Origin: Flavobacteriaceae bacterium
Lineage (GTDB): Bacteria > Bacteroidota > Bacteroidia > Flavobacteriales > Flavobacteriaceae
DNA length: 64,000 bases
Direction of reading: 5' to 3'
Assembly (NCBI GenBank): GCA_002721275.1
Contig: PBJZ01000012.1
Coordinates: 44,995-108,994, forward strand
Shown: positions 46,649-55,559 of the stretch, in pieces
Layout: the number at the start of each line of letters is the position of its first letter
Numbering within the stretch: the stretch's first letter is position 1
Made by a program: the position numbers and the translations under genes
The notes under the pieces: model-generated
What the model was told of the DNA's origin: nothing
The model's input: the letters and a program-made list of their open reading frames with translations, nothing else
The model's database searches: none

Positions 46649-46918
46649 ATGGCAAGTATAAGAAACTTAAAAAAAGAAATGAACAACTCAATAGGATCTT
46701 TAATTGAAGATATTTATTCATGGGAATTAAATAATCCTAAAGTTGACATAAAAAAAACCGAAAGTTTAATCGATGAATCAATTGTTTTATTTGATAGGCT
46801 TATCATTGATTTAAATAAGCGTGATAAAAATAAACCTAAACTATTTTATAATAGTATTAAAAAAAAATTAGATTCAGAAATTGAAAAGATAAGTCTTAAA
46901 TTGTCAAAACTCAAATAA
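46649..46918 (+). CDS. Small conserved cytoplasmic protein, unknown function
   Basis: 89 aa from the ATG at 46649, 4 bases after the queD stop. Helical throughout, with SIRNLKKEMNNSIG, an acidic/aromatic segment IEDIYSWELNN, and a basic C-terminal helix. It resembles short proteins of Flavobacteriia in the same place that begin MAS-IKNLKK; function unknown. Its stop is 3 bases from the convergent DUF4369 gene. Confidence 0.7.
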   Translation: MASIRNLKKEMNNSIGSLIEDIYSWELNNPKVDIKKTESLIDESIVLFDRLIIDLNKRDKNKPKLFYNSIKKKLDSEIEKISLKLSKLK

Positions 46919-46921
46919 AAA

Positions 46922-47647
46922 TTATTTATTTAATTTTCTATTCCTTTCTAAAATCTCAAAAAAAAGTTTTCCATACCTCGATTTCTTTACTTCTTCAGTC
47001 ATTTCCTTTGCAATAGTATCCATATAACCAGGATTTGCATTACTCATCTCTGAAATCATTATGTATGGTGAAACTATATTATTAGCATTGGACCTTGCAA
47101 AATTTAAAGTATATAAATATCTTCGCTTAGTGAGGTTATCTAATCTTTTTTTGAAAGAGTCAACTAGTAAATTATTTTGATTTTTTTGAGCTTCAAGGTA
47201 ACTTTTAATTAATTCGAGATTTTGAATGTTAAATTTTCTTGACACTGATTTGTATTCTTCCAGTAAATCATTATTTTTTGATCCCCTAATTATTGAGCTA
47301 CTCTCAAATGTGTTAAGTCTTGTATTTATTTGTATTTTACCTGTTGAGCCAAAGAAAATAATTTCATCGTTGAGTGTATCTCCATCATCTTTCTTAAGTT
47401 GAATTTTGAATATTTCGGGATCTTTAATTTTTGAACTCAGTACAAACATTTCATTTTTTTCTATCACAAATGAATCAACTATTGAAAATGAGGAGTCAAC
47501 AACTTTTTTTAAATAAAGGGTACCCTTTCTTAAACCTTTTACACTTCCATTAATTTCCATCAAGCTTTTATCGGTTGTATTACATGACTTTAAAGTCAAT
47601 ATTAGTGTGAGTACTATTATACCGAAATGATAAAAATAATTTTTCAT
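46922..47647 (-). CDS. DUF4369-domain lipoprotein
   Basis: 241 aa. Lipoprotein signal with lipobox ending at C22 (LKSC). The N-terminal region (about 30-130) has the DUF4369 pattern: INGSVKGLRKGTLYLKKVVDSSFSIVDSF. This domain is often the N-terminal half of Bacteroidetes thioredoxin-like lipoproteins, but the C-terminal half here is helical, with no CxxC. It follows the DUF5916 gene by 3 bases and is probably co-transcribed with it. Envelope role, not defined. Confidence 0.75.
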   Translation of the reverse strand: MKNYFYHFGIIVLTLILTLKSCNTTDKSLMEINGSVKGLRKGTLYLKKVVDSSFSIVDSFVIEKNEMFVLSSKIKDPEIFKIQLKKDDGDTLNDEIIFFGSTGKIQINTRLNTFESSSIIRGSKNNDLLEEYKSVSRKFNIQNLELIKSYLEAQKNQNNLLVDSFKKRLDNLTKRRYLYTLNFARSNANNIVSPYIMISEMSNANPGYMDTIAKEMTEEVKKSRYGKLFFEILERNRKLNK

Positions 47648-47650
47648 ATT

Positions 47651-49906
47651 TTAAATATTTAACCAGTAAGTTAGTTTTAAATTTAGACTTCTCAATCTTG
47701 GTACTAAGGAGTTTTCAATAAAGTAATTATCATTATAAACAATATATAAGTCTGATAAGGGTGCAAATCTCCATTGAAGCCTTGAATTAATTCCCAAATT
47801 TTCTGACTGTGAACTAAATTGAATATAAGAGGACCAGAATAAATTTTTTGTGAAAGTGAAATCAATCTTGGGTCTAACTAACCATATGTTTTCGGAGGGA
47901 AATGCATTGCCCAAGTCGATGTGATCATAGTTTATAGACAGTGTTGTTGTCATATAAGGTTGAAACCTAAGATTAAATCTATTTTCAATAGAATATTTTG
48001 TACCTGTATAAAATTCACCAAATTCAGGTTCTATTTGATAATAAAACTTTTTTGCCTCGTTAGATCGGTAGTTAAATTTAATACTGGAATATTTATATGT
48101 TTTCCCGGCAGGAATTGGATTTTCTGGATTTAGTCCAGTTGGATCGAAGTCATTGTATAAATAAGTATTCCTGTTATATAGACGAATATCAAAATTTGAT
48201 TGGTTCTTAAACCTAAGATTTATTGAAGGGGAAATAGTTCTATCTGAATTTTTAAAATTGTCGTTCGGTCTGTAATATGACCACATCCCAATATCTAAAT
48301 CAACTTGAATTAGTTTATCTCTATTTGGATAAAATTTTAGCTTGTATTTTGGTGTGACTTTAAAAAGGTCAGTTCTTCTGACAAAACCAAGATCTGACTT
48401 AAAGTCTTCACCTATAAATGAGCCTCCAAGTTCGAGTGTATTATTTCTAGTATTTCTAACAATTCTTCCACCAAAACTTTCGTCATCATCATCTCGATTT
48501 GAGTCAGGTTTAAAGGATTTATGGAAATAAAACTTACCAACATATTTATTATCATTTGATGCTAAATTATAATCAAGACCAATAAGTCTGTTAAACTTAT
48601 CATTAAACTGAGTAAAATCATAATCTTTTGTATTTTCTCTGTTTAGTATAATTAAGCTAAGATTTGAACGAGAAAACATTTTTTTCTGGAGAGAAAAAAC
48701 AGTATTGTTGTTGGAGGGAATTTGATTTTTAATATCTTCATCTGTTACCATATGTAAAAATCCAATTCTCCAGTTTTCGTCAATTTTACCGCTTAGTCTT
48801 GCACCAGCAACGATTTTATTTTGAATATTATTACCATCCAAATCTTTAGCTACTCCAATCCTTCTTGAAAAAAAAGGTCTTCCATCTCTTGAATCTCCAT
48901 AGTTTGAAAATAAATCACTATTTTGAATAAAAAATTGCCGCTTTTCTGGTAATCTAATTTCAAAACGAGTTAAGTTTACAACCTGGTCATCTACTTCCAC
49001 TTGAGAAAAATCTGGATTCAAAGTTAAATCAAGATTTAATCCATTTCCAATTGGAACCTTTATATCCCCCCCATAGCTTAAATTATTTGATTTAGATTGT
49101 TTTTCAAAATCTTTTGATTTAATAGTATTTAAGTAAGGAATAAATGCAAGTGGAGCCATTGATTTTTCTAGAGGATCCTCGAAAATCATTTTTCCTAGAA
49201 ATGCTAAATTAATAATCATTTGATTTCTTGAAACGGGACTCCAGACAGTTCGCTCGTTGGTATTGGAGTCAAATCTATATATATTGAAGCCCCATGAATT
49301 TGACCCTTCAGGAAAATTAAGAAATTTAATAGGTATTTTAACCTCATTTAGAATATAATCGTCATAGACCTCTGATTCACATTCCCATTTAACATCCCAT
49401 GAACTATCAGTATCTCTACCATAATCATTTCCGCCGTTAAAAACTAATGATTCACGTTGTGTTCCTGCTGGAGTGACCCCGAAAAAATATGCATTTGTGT
49501 TATCGTTAAATGTATCAAAAATAAAAGAAACATTATCAGCTGCCCTACCTTGATAGTCTCTTCTTAGTGAGGGTATAACATATTTTTTACTACTTGTAAC
49601 CGATTTTATTAATAAATAAATATTTTCATTATCCCTTAATGCTTTTACAAAAGTTTTATTTGTTGCTTTAGCACTATCAGAGGGAAACCATTGAGTAAAA
49701 TCTCCAACTTCTTTAGCAAAATTCCATGATTCCTCTTGAGCTCTACCATCAACGGTAATTTTTTGATCGATAGTTTTAACAAAGATTTCTCTTTTTTGTT
49801 GAGTATGTGATTTGTTTGTTAAAAATAAAAAAAGAAATGTCAGTAGAATTCTTAGTGAATTGCGCCTAATGGAATAAGTTTTTAATTCACTAATTTTTTG
49901 AATCAT
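47651..49906 (-). CDS. DUF5916 family outer-membrane protein with N-terminal CBM9-like domain
   Basis: 751 aa with a signal peptide (hydrophobic 18-32, then SHTQQ). The N-terminal part resembles a family-9-like carbohydrate/ligand-binding domain (KITVDGRAQEESWNFA, DNENIYLLIK), and the remainder fits a DUF5916 beta-barrel: WNVKWECES-type segment, LNLDLTLNPDFSQVEVDDQVVNLTRFE, PEKRQFFIQNSDLF and PFFSRRIG. Predicted outer-membrane location; substrate or function unknown. Followed by DUF4369 lipoprotein in the same direction. Confidence 0.85.
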   Translation of the reverse strand: MIQKISELKTYSIRRNSLRILLTFLFLFLTNKSHTQQKREIFVKTIDQKITVDGRAQEESWNFAKEVGDFTQWFPSDSAKATNKTFVKALRDNENIYLLIKSVTSSKKYVIPSLRRDYQGRAADNVSFIFDTFNDNTNAYFFGVTPAGTQRESLVFNGGNDYGRDTDSSWDVKWECESEVYDDYILNEVKIPIKFLNFPEGSNSWGFNIYRFDSNTNERTVWSPVSRNQMIINLAFLGKMIFEDPLEKSMAPLAFIPYLNTIKSKDFEKQSKSNNLSYGGDIKVPIGNGLNLDLTLNPDFSQVEVDDQVVNLTRFEIRLPEKRQFFIQNSDLFSNYGDSRDGRPFFSRRIGVAKDLDGNNIQNKIVAGARLSGKIDENWRIGFLHMVTDEDIKNQIPSNNNTVFSLQKKMFSRSNLSLIILNRENTKDYDFTQFNDKFNRLIGLDYNLASNDNKYVGKFYFHKSFKPDSNRDDDDESFGGRIVRNTRNNTLELGGSFIGEDFKSDLGFVRRTDLFKVTPKYKLKFYPNRDKLIQVDLDIGMWSYYRPNDNFKNSDRTISPSINLRFKNQSNFDIRLYNRNTYLYNDFDPTGLNPENPIPAGKTYKYSSIKFNYRSNEAKKFYYQIEPEFGEFYTGTKYSIENRFNLRFQPYMTTTLSINYDHIDLGNAFPSENIWLVRPKIDFTFTKNLFWSSYIQFSSQSENLGINSRLQWRFAPLSDLYIVYNDNYFIENSLVPRLRSLNLKLTYWLNI

Positions 49907-49927
49907 TTATTAAAAATAAATTAGGTA

Positions 49928-49935
49928 CAAATTTA
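49928..49935 (-). promoter_or_regulatory. Predicted -7 box of the DUF5916-DUF4369 pair
   Basis: TAAATTTG on the minus strand fits TAnnTTTG, ending 22 bases from the ATG at 49906. Confidence 0.45.
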
Positions 49936-49972
49936 AGTATATTTCAGTTAAGTAATTCTAATTTTTAAATTT

Positions 49973-51853
49973 CTACTTAATGAACTCCAGGCTTCTTTGT
50001 AAAAACTTAGTTAATGCCTCCCCTTTAAGAAGACCTTGAGACAATTTAGCTAAATCCATCCCTTGATTTATGAGTCTTTCTCTTTTTTTTGCAGTCTTAG
50101 TTTCAAGAATTTGAGTTATTAATTCATGATTAGTATTCACAAGCAGTGTATACATCCCAGGCATATTGTTTCCCATCATTCCTCCGCCACCAGTTTGTTG
50201 CATCTCTTTCATTCTTCTCATGAACTCCGGCTGAGCAAGGACAAAAGGTAAGGACTTGCTTTCCATTGGTTCCAATTGAACCATGTATCCGCTCTCTTTT
50301 ACAAATTCTTCTATCATTGGCTTCAGTTTATCTTTTTGTTTATCGTTCAGCTTTGAGGCAATAGATTCTTCTTTCTTAATTAAATTTTCAATTGAGTCAC
50401 CGTCTACTCTGCAAAAACTTATTTTTTCTTTACTAGTTTCCATTTTTTGAATTAAATGTGATATAATAGGAGAGTCTAAAAGAAGGACCGTATAGCCTTT
50501 TTCCTCAGCATTTTTAATGTAACTGTGTTGATCTTCTATATCATTTGTATACAGTATGATCAATTTTCCATCTTTGTCTGTCTGGACAGGTTTTATTTTT
50601 CCCTCTAATTCAGAATAAGTGTAGTACTTTCCTGTAGTTGTTGGGTATAAAGCAAACTTATCAGCTTTATCAAAGAATTTATCCTCACTTAGCATGCCAT
50701 ATTCGATAACAACTTTTATATCATTCCATTTTTCTTCGAAGGATTTTCTGTCTTTTTTAAATAGGCTATTAAGCTTATCACCAACTTTTCTTGTGATATA
50801 ATTACTTATTTTTTTAACAGCACCATCAGCTTGCAAATAACTCCTAGATACATTTAGTGGGATGTCAGGTGAATCAATCACTCCCCTTAATAATGTCAAA
50901 AACTCAGGAACAATGCCTTCTACATTATCAGTTACAAAAACTTGATTTTGATACAATTGAATTTTATCTTTTTGGATATTAATGTCATTGTTGATCTTGG
51001 GAAAGTATAGTATTCCAGTCAGGTGAAATGGATAATCAACGTTTAAATGTATGTTAAACAATGGGGGTTCAAATTGTGAAGGATAAAGTTCCCTATAAAA
51101 ACTATTATAATCTTCATCACTTAAATCTTTTGGTGTTTTTGTCCATGCAGGATTTGTATTATTTATTATGTCATCAACAGTTTCTTTTTTTGGTTTCGCA
51201 TCTTTTGGTGAACCTTTAGGAAGAGGTAAGTCTATTTCTTTAGAACCAAATTTGATAGGTATAGGCATAAATTTATTGTACTTAAGTAAAAGTTCTCGTA
51301 TCCTTGATTCTTCTAAAAACTCTTTTGAATCCTTAGAAATATGAAGAATTATTTCAGTTCCTCGTTCTTTTTTTGATGATTTGACTAAAGTATATTCAGG
51401 AGATCCATCACATGTCCAATGAGCTGCTGGTTTTTTTGTGTGACTTTTAGTTATAATCTCAACTTTGTCTGCTACCATAAAAGCAGAGTAAAAACCAAGA
51501 CCAAAATGTCCTATTATTCCAGAATCTTGTGAATCCTTATATTTTTCGAGGAACTCTTCAGCACCAGAAAATGCAACTTCATTTATATATTTATTCACCT
51601 CGACATCAGTCATTCCGACTCCTTGGTCAATTACATGTAGTGTCTTATTTTTCGAATCTAGTTTAATTTCGATTTTAGGTGTTCCGATATTACCTTTAAT
51701 TTCTCCAATACTGCTCAAATGTGTGAGCTTCGTGGTTGCATCCGTTGCGTTTGATATTAGTTCCCGTAAAAAAATTTCGTGATCGCTATAAAGAAATTTT
51801 TTAATAAGTGGAAATATATTTTCAACTGCAACGTTAATTTTACCTTTTGACAT
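49973..51853 (-). CDS. htpG: Molecular chaperone HtpG (Hsp90)
   Basis: 626 aa. The GHKL ATPase domain shows LRELISNATDA, DQGVGMT and GHFGLGFYSAFMVAD. The middle domain carries LNVSRSYLQAD, with the catalytic Arg. It lacks the eukaryotic C-terminal MEEVD, as expected for a bacterial protein. A 17-base imperfect inverted repeat lies 50 bases upstream, between it and fabH. Confidence 0.96.
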   Translation of the reverse strand: MSKGKINVAVENIFPLIKKFLYSDHEIFLRELISNATDATTKLTHLSSIGEIKGNIGTPKIEIKLDSKNKTLHVIDQGVGMTDVEVNKYINEVAFSGAEEFLEKYKDSQDSGIIGHFGLGFYSAFMVADKVEIITKSHTKKPAAHWTCDGSPEYTLVKSSKKERGTEIILHISKDSKEFLEESRIRELLLKYNKFMPIPIKFGSKEIDLPLPKGSPKDAKPKKETVDDIINNTNPAWTKTPKDLSDEDYNSFYRELYPSQFEPPLFNIHLNVDYPFHLTGILYFPKINNDINIQKDKIQLYQNQVFVTDNVEGIVPEFLTLLRGVIDSPDIPLNVSRSYLQADGAVKKISNYITRKVGDKLNSLFKKDRKSFEEKWNDIKVVIEYGMLSEDKFFDKADKFALYPTTTGKYYTYSELEGKIKPVQTDKDGKLIILYTNDIEDQHSYIKNAEEKGYTVLLLDSPIISHLIQKMETSKEKISFCRVDGDSIENLIKKEESIASKLNDKQKDKLKPMIEEFVKESGYMVQLEPMESKSLPFVLAQPEFMRRMKEMQQTGGGGMMGNNMPGMYTLLVNTNHELITQILETKTAKKRERLINQGMDLAKLSQGLLKGEALTKFLQRSLEFIK

Positions 51854-51902
51854 AATAATTATTTTTTTTATTATATCACAAAAAAAATACCAATTCTAAA
51901 AA

Positions 51903-51919
51903 GATGACAATTTGACATC
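51903..51919. promoter_or_regulatory. Candidate operator between htpG and fabH
   Basis: Arms GATGACAA and TTGACATC around a central T match in 7 of 8 pairs (17 bases). The nine bases TGACAATTT within it recur as a direct repeat at 51951-51959. It lies in the 151-base divergent gap and could bind a dimeric regulator of either gene; no regulator is suggested by the sequence. Confidence 0.35.
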
Positions 51920-52004
51920 AATCCTTCTCGTAGTAAAAACTTTAGTATATTGACAATTTAATGTTTAAATTATTTTAAATAAATTGCGTTAACAAACCTA
52001 GTAA

Positions 52005-53012
52005 ATGTATAATTCAAAAATAATTGGATTAGGGAAGTATCTTCCTAAAAACGTAGTTACAAATAATGATTTATCAAATACTATTGATACTTCAAATCAA
52101 TGGATAATTGAGAGAACTGGAATTGAAGAACGAAGGCATATTGTTAAAGGAGATGGAAATTCAACTGCCTCTATGGGAGCTGCTGCGGCAAAAATTGCAA
52201 TTGAAAGGGCGAATATTTCAACTAACGATATAGACCTTATATTATTTGCTACATTAAGTCCAGACTATTACATGCCAGGTTCAGGAGTATTAGTTCAGAA
52301 AATTTTAAATATCCCCACTTGTCCAGCAATGGATATCAGAAACCAATGTTCTGGTTTTGTTTATGCTATCGCAACTGCAGACCAGTTTATAAAAACAGGA
52401 ATGTATAAAAATATTTTAGTTATTGGGTCCGAAACTCAGTCAGGAGCAATAGATAAAACTACCAGAGGAAGAGATATTGGTGTTATTTTTGGAGATGGTG
52501 CAGGTGCTGCTGTTTTATCAAGAACAAATTCAAAAATTTCAAATATTATGTCATCACACCTACATTCAGAGGGTGAGCACGCAGAGGAATTGATAATGGA
52601 AAGCCCAAACATGAATAAGTGGGTTACAGAGATTGTATCTGATAATGACCCAGATGATCTTTCTTATTACCCATATATGAATGGAAAGAATGTTTTTAAA
52701 AATGCAGTGACACGTTTTGAAGAGGTAATAAATACTGGATTAAAATACAATAATCTTAAGCCCCATGATATCAAACTTTTAATTCCCCATCAAGCAAATC
52801 TCAGAATATCTCAATTTGTTCAAAAAAAATTTAATTTAAGAGACGATCAGGTTTATAATAACATAATGAGGTATGGAAATACGACTGCAGCATCAATTCC
52901 AATTGCTTTAACTGAGGCATGGGAAGAGGGTAAAGTCAAAGATGGAGATTTAATTGTGTTGGCGGCATTTGGCGCTGGTTTTGCATGGGGAAGTAATGTC
53001 ATAAAATGGTAA
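52005..53012 (+). CDS. fabH: Beta-ketoacyl-ACP synthase III (FabH)
   Basis: 335 aa. It starts fatty acid synthesis by condensing an acyl-CoA with malonyl-ACP. The active site Cys is C115 (IRNQCSGFVYA), with His in LIPHQANLRIS and Asn in YGNTTAASIP. GDGAGAAVL is normal. The ATG at 52005 fits. It is followed by a CoA-binding protein gene that overlaps its stop, and is divergent from htpG. Confidence 0.94.
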   Translation: MYNSKIIGLGKYLPKNVVTNNDLSNTIDTSNQWIIERTGIEERRHIVKGDGNSTASMGAAAAKIAIERANISTNDIDLILFATLSPDYYMPGSGVLVQKILNIPTCPAMDIRNQCSGFVYAIATADQFIKTGMYKNILVIGSETQSGAIDKTTRGRDIGVIFGDGAGAAVLSRTNSKISNIMSSHLHSEGEHAEELIMESPNMNKWVTEIVSDNDPDDLSYYPYMNGKNVFKNAVTRFEEVINTGLKYNNLKPHDIKLLIPHQANLRISQFVQKKFNLRDDQVYNNIMRYGNTTAASIPIALTEAWEEGKVKDGDLIVLAAFGAGFAWGSNVIKW

Positions 53013-53377
53013 ATTGTATAAAAAATACATTGATCATTGGTGCTTCTTTAAACCCCCAAAGGTATTCTTATAAGGCAACAATTAAATTAATTGAAAAAAA
53101 AATAAAAGTTTTTTTAGTAGGAAAAAAAAGGGGGAAAATAAAAGGATTTAATGTTTATGATAAGTTTCCTAAAATAAAGAATATAGATACAATATCTATC
53201 TACATTAAGCCGAAAAATCAGTCGTGTTACACAGATGAAATTATAGATTTATCTCCGCGCAGAATTATTTTTAACCCTGGAACAGAAAATCCCGCTTTGT
53301 TTAACAAATTTACTTTGAATGGAATAGCATGTGAAAATTCCTGTACTCTTGTTTTACTTTCGACCAATCAATATTAA
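53006..53377 (+). CDS. CoA-binding domain protein (CoA_binding_2 family)
   Basis: 123 aa Rossmann-type domain. It shows TLIIGASLNPQRYSYKA at the N-terminus and the C-terminal pattern CENSCTLVLLSTNQY typical of the family. Proteins of this group bind CoA or a nucleotide and their role is unclear. The gene starts within the fabH stop region (ATGGTAA) and its 3' end overlaps the convergent symporter gene by 24 bases. Confidence 0.8.
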   Translation: MVNCIKNTLIIGASLNPQRYSYKATIKLIEKKIKVFLVGKKRGKIKGFNVYDKFPKIKNIDTISIYIKPKNQSCYTDEIIDLSPRRIIFNPGTENPALFNKFTLNGIACENSCTLVLLSTNQY

Positions 53378-54832
53378 ACCAATAAAAGTTATTAGACCAT
53401 TGATTGGTAGTAATTCGTATCCAAATTCGTATCCCACAAGATTAATAGATGAAACAATTCCAAAATAATAAAGAATATTTGGAAGACTGATTATAAAGAC
53501 CGATAAAAAACTAATAAAAAAAACTTTTTTATCATCGATTTTAAAATTTGTGAATATTCCTAGGGCAAATATTCCTAAAAGAGGCCCATAGGTGTATGAA
53601 GCGAAAGTTAATAAGCTATCTATAACATTCCTATCTAAAATATATTTAAAAATTATCACTACAACAATCAATAAAACACTCATACAAATATGAGTTATGA
53701 TTCTGATTCTTTTTTGTTTTTTGGCATTGTATTTTTTTAAATTTAAAAAATCCATGCAAAAAGATGTCGTTAACGAAGTTAATGCGCTATCTGCACTGCT
53801 ATATGCTGCAGCTACCAAACCTAAAATGAAAGTTATTCCAACAACTGGGCCCAAATTGTGATTTAATGCAATTTCAGGAAAAAGTAAATCTGTATTTTTT
53901 TTACCTTCAAAAAGAGGAATATTAATGTTCATTTCATAGGAATAAGTGTATAATAATGTACCAAGTAATAAAAATAAAAAAGTAACAAAAACTAAAATAA
54001 AACTAAAAACAATCATATTTTTTTGAGCAGATTTTAGATCTTCACAAGCTAGATTTTTTTGCATCATATCTTGATCAAGTCCTGTCATGCAAATTGTAAT
54101 AAAGGCACCACCTATAATCGACTTTAGGAAGTAATTACGTTCAGTAAAACTTTCAGTAACCCAGAGCTTACTCATTTTATTGAATGAATTACTTTCAAAA
54201 AAAGACGCTATACTGTAATTCAATTCGTTTAGAATGAAGTATATAGAAAGTATTAATGATAAAATCATTAATGTTGTTTGTATAGTGTCAGTCCAAATAA
54301 TTGTTTTTATACCACCCCTAAATGTGTATGCCCATATGAGTATAATTGAAAAAAAAACAGTGATTTCAAATGGTATATTCCAAAATTTAAATATGAATTG
54401 ATACAATACTAATGCAACCAAAAAAAGTCTGAATGAGGCACCCATAACTCTAGAAATAAAAAAGAAAAATGCCCCAGTTTTCTGAGTTTGTGGACCAAAT
54501 CTAATATTTAAATATTCATAAATTGATGTTACTTTATTTTTATAATAGATGGGTAATAAAACGTAAGCAACTACAAAATATCCCAATAGATACCCAATAA
54601 CGACTTGAAAATATGTTAATTGTGATGATTCAACCCAACCAGGCACCGATATAAATGTAACACCGGATAAACTCGCACCAACCATACCGAAAGCAACTAA
54701 ATACCATTTTGCTTTTTTGTCAGCATTAAAAAAAGTGTTATTTGATGCTCTTATACTTGTGTATTTTGATATCACAATCAATAACAAAAAATATCCTAGT
54801 ATAATAAATAATGTGATCTCTGGTGACTGCAT
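53354..54832 (-). CDS. Sodium:solute symporter (SSS family)
   Basis: 492 aa from the ATG at 54832; the upstream TTG at 54841 sits 5 bases from a TAnnTTTG box and is rejected. About 13 transmembrane segments; SSS landmarks include GASLSGVTFISVPG, WTDTIQT and AAAYSSADSALTSLTTS, where serines and small residues form the Na+ site. Substrate not predictable; pantothenate, proline, sugar or carboxylate are possible. It would use the Na+ gradient set up by NQR. Transcribed divergently from recR. Confidence 0.88.
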   Translation of the reverse strand: MQSPEITLFIILGYFLLLIVISKYTSIRASNNTFFNADKKAKWYLVAFGMVGASLSGVTFISVPGWVESSQLTYFQVVIGYLLGYFVVAYVLLPIYYKNKVTSIYEYLNIRFGPQTQKTGAFFFFISRVMGASFRLFLVALVLYQFIFKFWNIPFEITVFFSIILIWAYTFRGGIKTIIWTDTIQTTLMILSLILSIYFILNELNYSIASFFESNSFNKMSKLWVTESFTERNYFLKSIIGGAFITICMTGLDQDMMQKNLACEDLKSAQKNMIVFSFILVFVTFLFLLLGTLLYTYSYEMNINIPLFEGKKNTDLLFPEIALNHNLGPVVGITFILGLVAAAYSSADSALTSLTTSFCMDFLNLKKYNAKKQKRIRIITHICMSVLLIVVVIIFKYILDRNVIDSLLTFASYTYGPLLGIFALGIFTNFKIDDKKVFFISFLSVFIISLPNILYYFGIVSSINLVGYEFGYELLPINGLITFIGLILIGRK

Positions 54833-54845
54833 AAATTGCAAAATT

Positions 54846-54853
54846 CAAAGATA
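54846..54853 (-). promoter_or_regulatory. Predicted -7 box of the SSS symporter gene
   Basis: TATCTTTG on the minus strand fits TAnnTTTG and ends 14 bases from the ATG at 54832. Confidence 0.45.
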
Positions 54854-54875
54854 TAAAAACCTTTTTTCCATACTA

Positions 54876-54883
54876 TATTTTTG
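54876..54883 (+). promoter_or_regulatory. Predicted -7 box of recR
   Basis: TATTTTTG fits TAnnTTTG and ends 13 bases before the recR ATG. It includes part of the alternative TTG start at 54881, which is thereby excluded. Confidence 0.5.
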
Positions 54884-54895
54884 TATTTTTACTTA

Positions 54896-55513
54896 ATGGA
54901 TTTTTCTTCAAAATTATTAGCTGATGTTGTTAGTGAAATATCTAGATTACCAGGGATTGGTAAAAGATCTGCTCTTAGACTAGCATTGTATCTTCTAAAA
55001 CAACCAAAAGAAAATACATTATTATTGTCTAAATCACTCGAAAAATTTAGATTAGAAATTGATTATTGTAAAAAATGTCACAATTTATCTGAAAATATAA
55101 TTTGTGAAATATGTTCTAATGAAAAAAGAAATCACAAAATACTTTGTGTTGTTGAAGATATCAGAGATGTCATGGCCATAGAGGGCACGAATCAATACAA
55201 CGGATTATATCATGTTTTAGGTGGAATAATTTCACCAATAGATGGGATTGGTCCCAGTGATTTAAATATTGAATCATTAATAGAAAAAGTCAATTCAAAT
55301 GAGGTTGAAGAATTAATTTTTGCTCTCAGCAGTACTTTGGAAGCTGACACTACAAATTTTTATATTTACAAGGCACTATCAAAATATGACATAAAAATAA
55401 GTGCAATTGCAAGAGGTATCTCTGTTGGAGATGAATTAGAGTATGCTGATGAAGTTACATTAGGCAGAAGCATTTCAAGACGAGTGCCTTACGAGAGCTC
55501 AATTTCTGAATAA
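54896..55513 (+). CDS. recR: Recombination mediator protein RecR
   Basis: 205 aa from the ATG at 54896. It has an N-terminal helix-hairpin-helix region ([19 protein letters not shown]), a zinc site [16 protein letters not shown] and a Toprim domain ([31 protein letters not shown]). Works with RecF and RecO to load RecA at gaps. Normal length. Confidence 0.96.
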   Translation: MDFSSKLLADVVSEISRLPGIGKRSALRLALYLLKQPKENTLLLSKSLEKFRLEIDYCKKCHNLSENIICEICSNEKRNHKILCVVEDIRDVMAIEGTNQYNGLYHVLGGIISPIDGIGPSDLNIESLIEKVNSNEVEELIFALSSTLEADTTNFYIYKALSKYDIKISAIARGISVGDELEYADEVTLGRSISRRVPYESSISE

Positions 55514-55527
55514 CTAGTTCATGGTTA

Positions 55528-55544
55528 TAATTTTGGTATTTTTG
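55528..55544 (+). promoter_or_regulatory. Two adjacent -7 boxes before the E2 gene
   Basis: TAATTTTG (55528-55535) and TATTTTTG (55537-55544) both fit TAnnTTTG. The second ends 16 bases before the ATG at 55560 and is the better placed. Confidence 0.45.
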
Positions 55545-55559
55545 TTTTAACAAATAACT

